A DNA stretch of 5,787 nt from NCBI GenBank assembly GCA_937950565.1, contig CALFCS010000154.1, positions 1 through 5,787 of the forward strand, given 5' to 3'. How positions within the stretch are numbered: position 1 is the stretch's first letter; every line of letters starts with the position of its first letter. Positions 5,461-5,787 of the stretch are shown here, piece by piece. Source of the stretch: an uncultured Lachnospiraceae bacterium. GTDB lineage: Bacteria; Bacillota; Clostridia; Lachnospirales; Lachnospiraceae. Under the pieces are notes generated by a model. It did no database searches, was not told where the DNA came from, and saw only the letters and a program-made list of their open reading frames with translations. A program made the position numbers and the translations under genes.

Positions 5461-5557
5461 GTTACTGTTCAGCACCGGGTCAATTTCATAAAGCAGCAGG
5501 AAAATGCCTGCATTTTTAAAGATGCTTTTAAAATTTTGCAAAGATCTGAACAGAAAT
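5461..5557 (+). promoter_or_regulatory. Possible structured 5' leader of rqcH
   Basis: CTGTTCAG (5465-5472) is the exact inverse complement of CTGAACAG (5546-5553), and pairing continues outward past one A-A mismatch through TT/AA and a G-U pair. This closing stem encloses 73 bases holding a small hairpin, GCAGG/CCTGC (5496-5511, loop AAAATG) followed by ATTTTT, and a second AT-rich hairpin (GAT-CTTT with AAAG-ATC, 5521-5546). The second overlaps the closing stem by one base. The arrangement resembles a three-helix leader, but I do not recognise any known riboswitch or T-box element in it. The function is unknown; much of the region is AT-rich, so chance pairing is possible. Confidence 0.3.
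5501..5516. repeat. 16-bp near-palindrome AAAATGC-CT-GCATTTT
   Basis: Two perfect 7-base arms (5501-5507 and 5510-5516) surround a 2-base centre. As DNA it has the shape of a dimeric-regulator operator, placed downstream of the candidate rqcH promoter. As RNA its 2-base loop is too tight, and the overlapping GCAGG/CCTGC stem would form instead. No regulator can be assigned. Confidence 0.35.
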
Positions 5558-5583
5558 GATATAAACACCAAAGGAGATTTTTT

Positions 5584-5787
5584 ATGGCTTTAGATGGTAT
5601 TGTAATTTCAAATATAGTAACAGAGCTAAACGACCGTCTCTCAGGCGCCCGGATCGCAAAGATCGCACAGCCGGAAGCAGATGAAATCCTGCTGACCTGT
5701 AAAAGCCCTGCCGGACAGGCAAGGCTTCTGCTCTCCGCAGATGCAAGCCTTCCGCTTATCTATCTGACTTCCATCAACAAACCCTCC
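5584..5787 (+). CDS. rqcH: NFACT family ribosome quality-control protein RqcH (Rqc2 homolog, FbpA type), N-terminal part cut by window edge
   Basis: The plus-strand frame from ATG at 5584 is open for 68 codons to the edge: it begins MALDGIVISNIVTELNDRLS and continues with RIAKIAQPEADEILLTC and LLLSADASLPLIYLT. This opening, including the MALDG start, is characteristic of NFACT/RqcH proteins (older names FbpA, fibronectin-binding protein). In B. subtilis RqcH binds stalled 50S subunits with peptidyl-tRNA and recruits tRNA-Ala to add C-terminal alanine tails that mark nascent chains for degradation. Full-length relatives are, from memory, nearly 600 residues, so about nine tenths lies outside, including the NFACT-N catalytic residues, the coiled coil and the NFACT-R domain. 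AAAGGAG (5570-5576) sits 7 bases before the ATG, which fixes the start. The gene is divergent from the yicC block and shares a 254-base control region with it. Fibronectin binding is a legacy label rather than the likely main role. Confidence 0.92.
   Translation, partial: MALDGIVISNIVTELNDRLSGARIAKIAQPEADEILLTCKSPAGQARLLLSADASLPLIYLTSINKPS

Noticed and set aside
5459..5491. Ten-codon plus-strand frame MLLFSTGSIS upstream of rqcH, considered as a leader peptide
   Set aside because: No Shine-Dalgarno before its ATG, and the ATG overlaps the candidate -10 box, upstream of the expected transcription start.
5536..5565. Alternative rqcH promoter TTGCAA, 18 bases, TGATATAAA
   Set aside because: The boxes are reasonable, but transcription would begin near 5572, inside the Shine-Dalgarno, leaving almost no leader; kept only as a less likely alternative.

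Overview
The window reads as ordinary chromosome from a Gram-positive anaerobe of the Clostridia, most likely the family Lachnospiraceae. This rests on protein wording I recognise (RpoZ, YicC, RqcH and the NifU-like scaffold), on strong AAGGAG-type ribosome binding sites, and on the yicC-gmk-rpoZ order. The genus cannot be fixed from the sequence alone. I see no mobile element, CRISPR array, tRNA or rRNA.

Layout. Positions 1-266 (minus strand) hold the N-terminal 88 codons of a NifU-type iron-sulfur scaffold gene that runs off the left edge. A 110-base AT-rich gap (267-376) contains its ribosome binding site and a weak promoter candidate. Positions 377-5329 are one tight block of six minus-strand genes. 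In transcription order they are yicC (endoribonuclease family), gmk (guanylate kinase), rpoZ (RNA polymerase omega), rimO (ribosomal protein S12 methylthiotransferase), pgsA (phosphatidylglycerophosphate synthase) and cinA (competence/damage-inducible protein, NMN deamidase type). Positions 5330-5583 are a divergent regulatory region. From 5584 the plus strand carries the first 68 codons of rqcH (NFACT family ribosome quality-control factor), cut by the right edge.

Expression. A near-consensus sigma-A promoter (TTGACG, 17 bases, TATAAT) lies upstream of yicC and probably drives the whole six-gene block. Gene junctions are 11 bases or less, or overlap, except between rpoZ and rimO. There, 63 bases contain a 12-bp hairpin followed by a U-rich run, probably a partial terminator separating yicC-gmk-rpoZ from rimO-pgsA-cinA. 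The block is housekeeping in character: RNA processing, GMP to GDP phosphorylation, transcription (omega), ribosome modification, phospholipid synthesis and nucleotide salvage or repair. RqcH, transcribed the other way, acts on stalled 50S ribosomes.

The points most worth a second look are all in gaps or gene order. The divergent promoters have -35 boxes only 6 bp apart. The rqcH leader has a long closing stem. The rpoZ-rimO hairpin may act as an attenuator. remA (expected between yicC and gmk) and recA (often after cinA) are both missing from their usual places. I found no convincing new multi-gene system.
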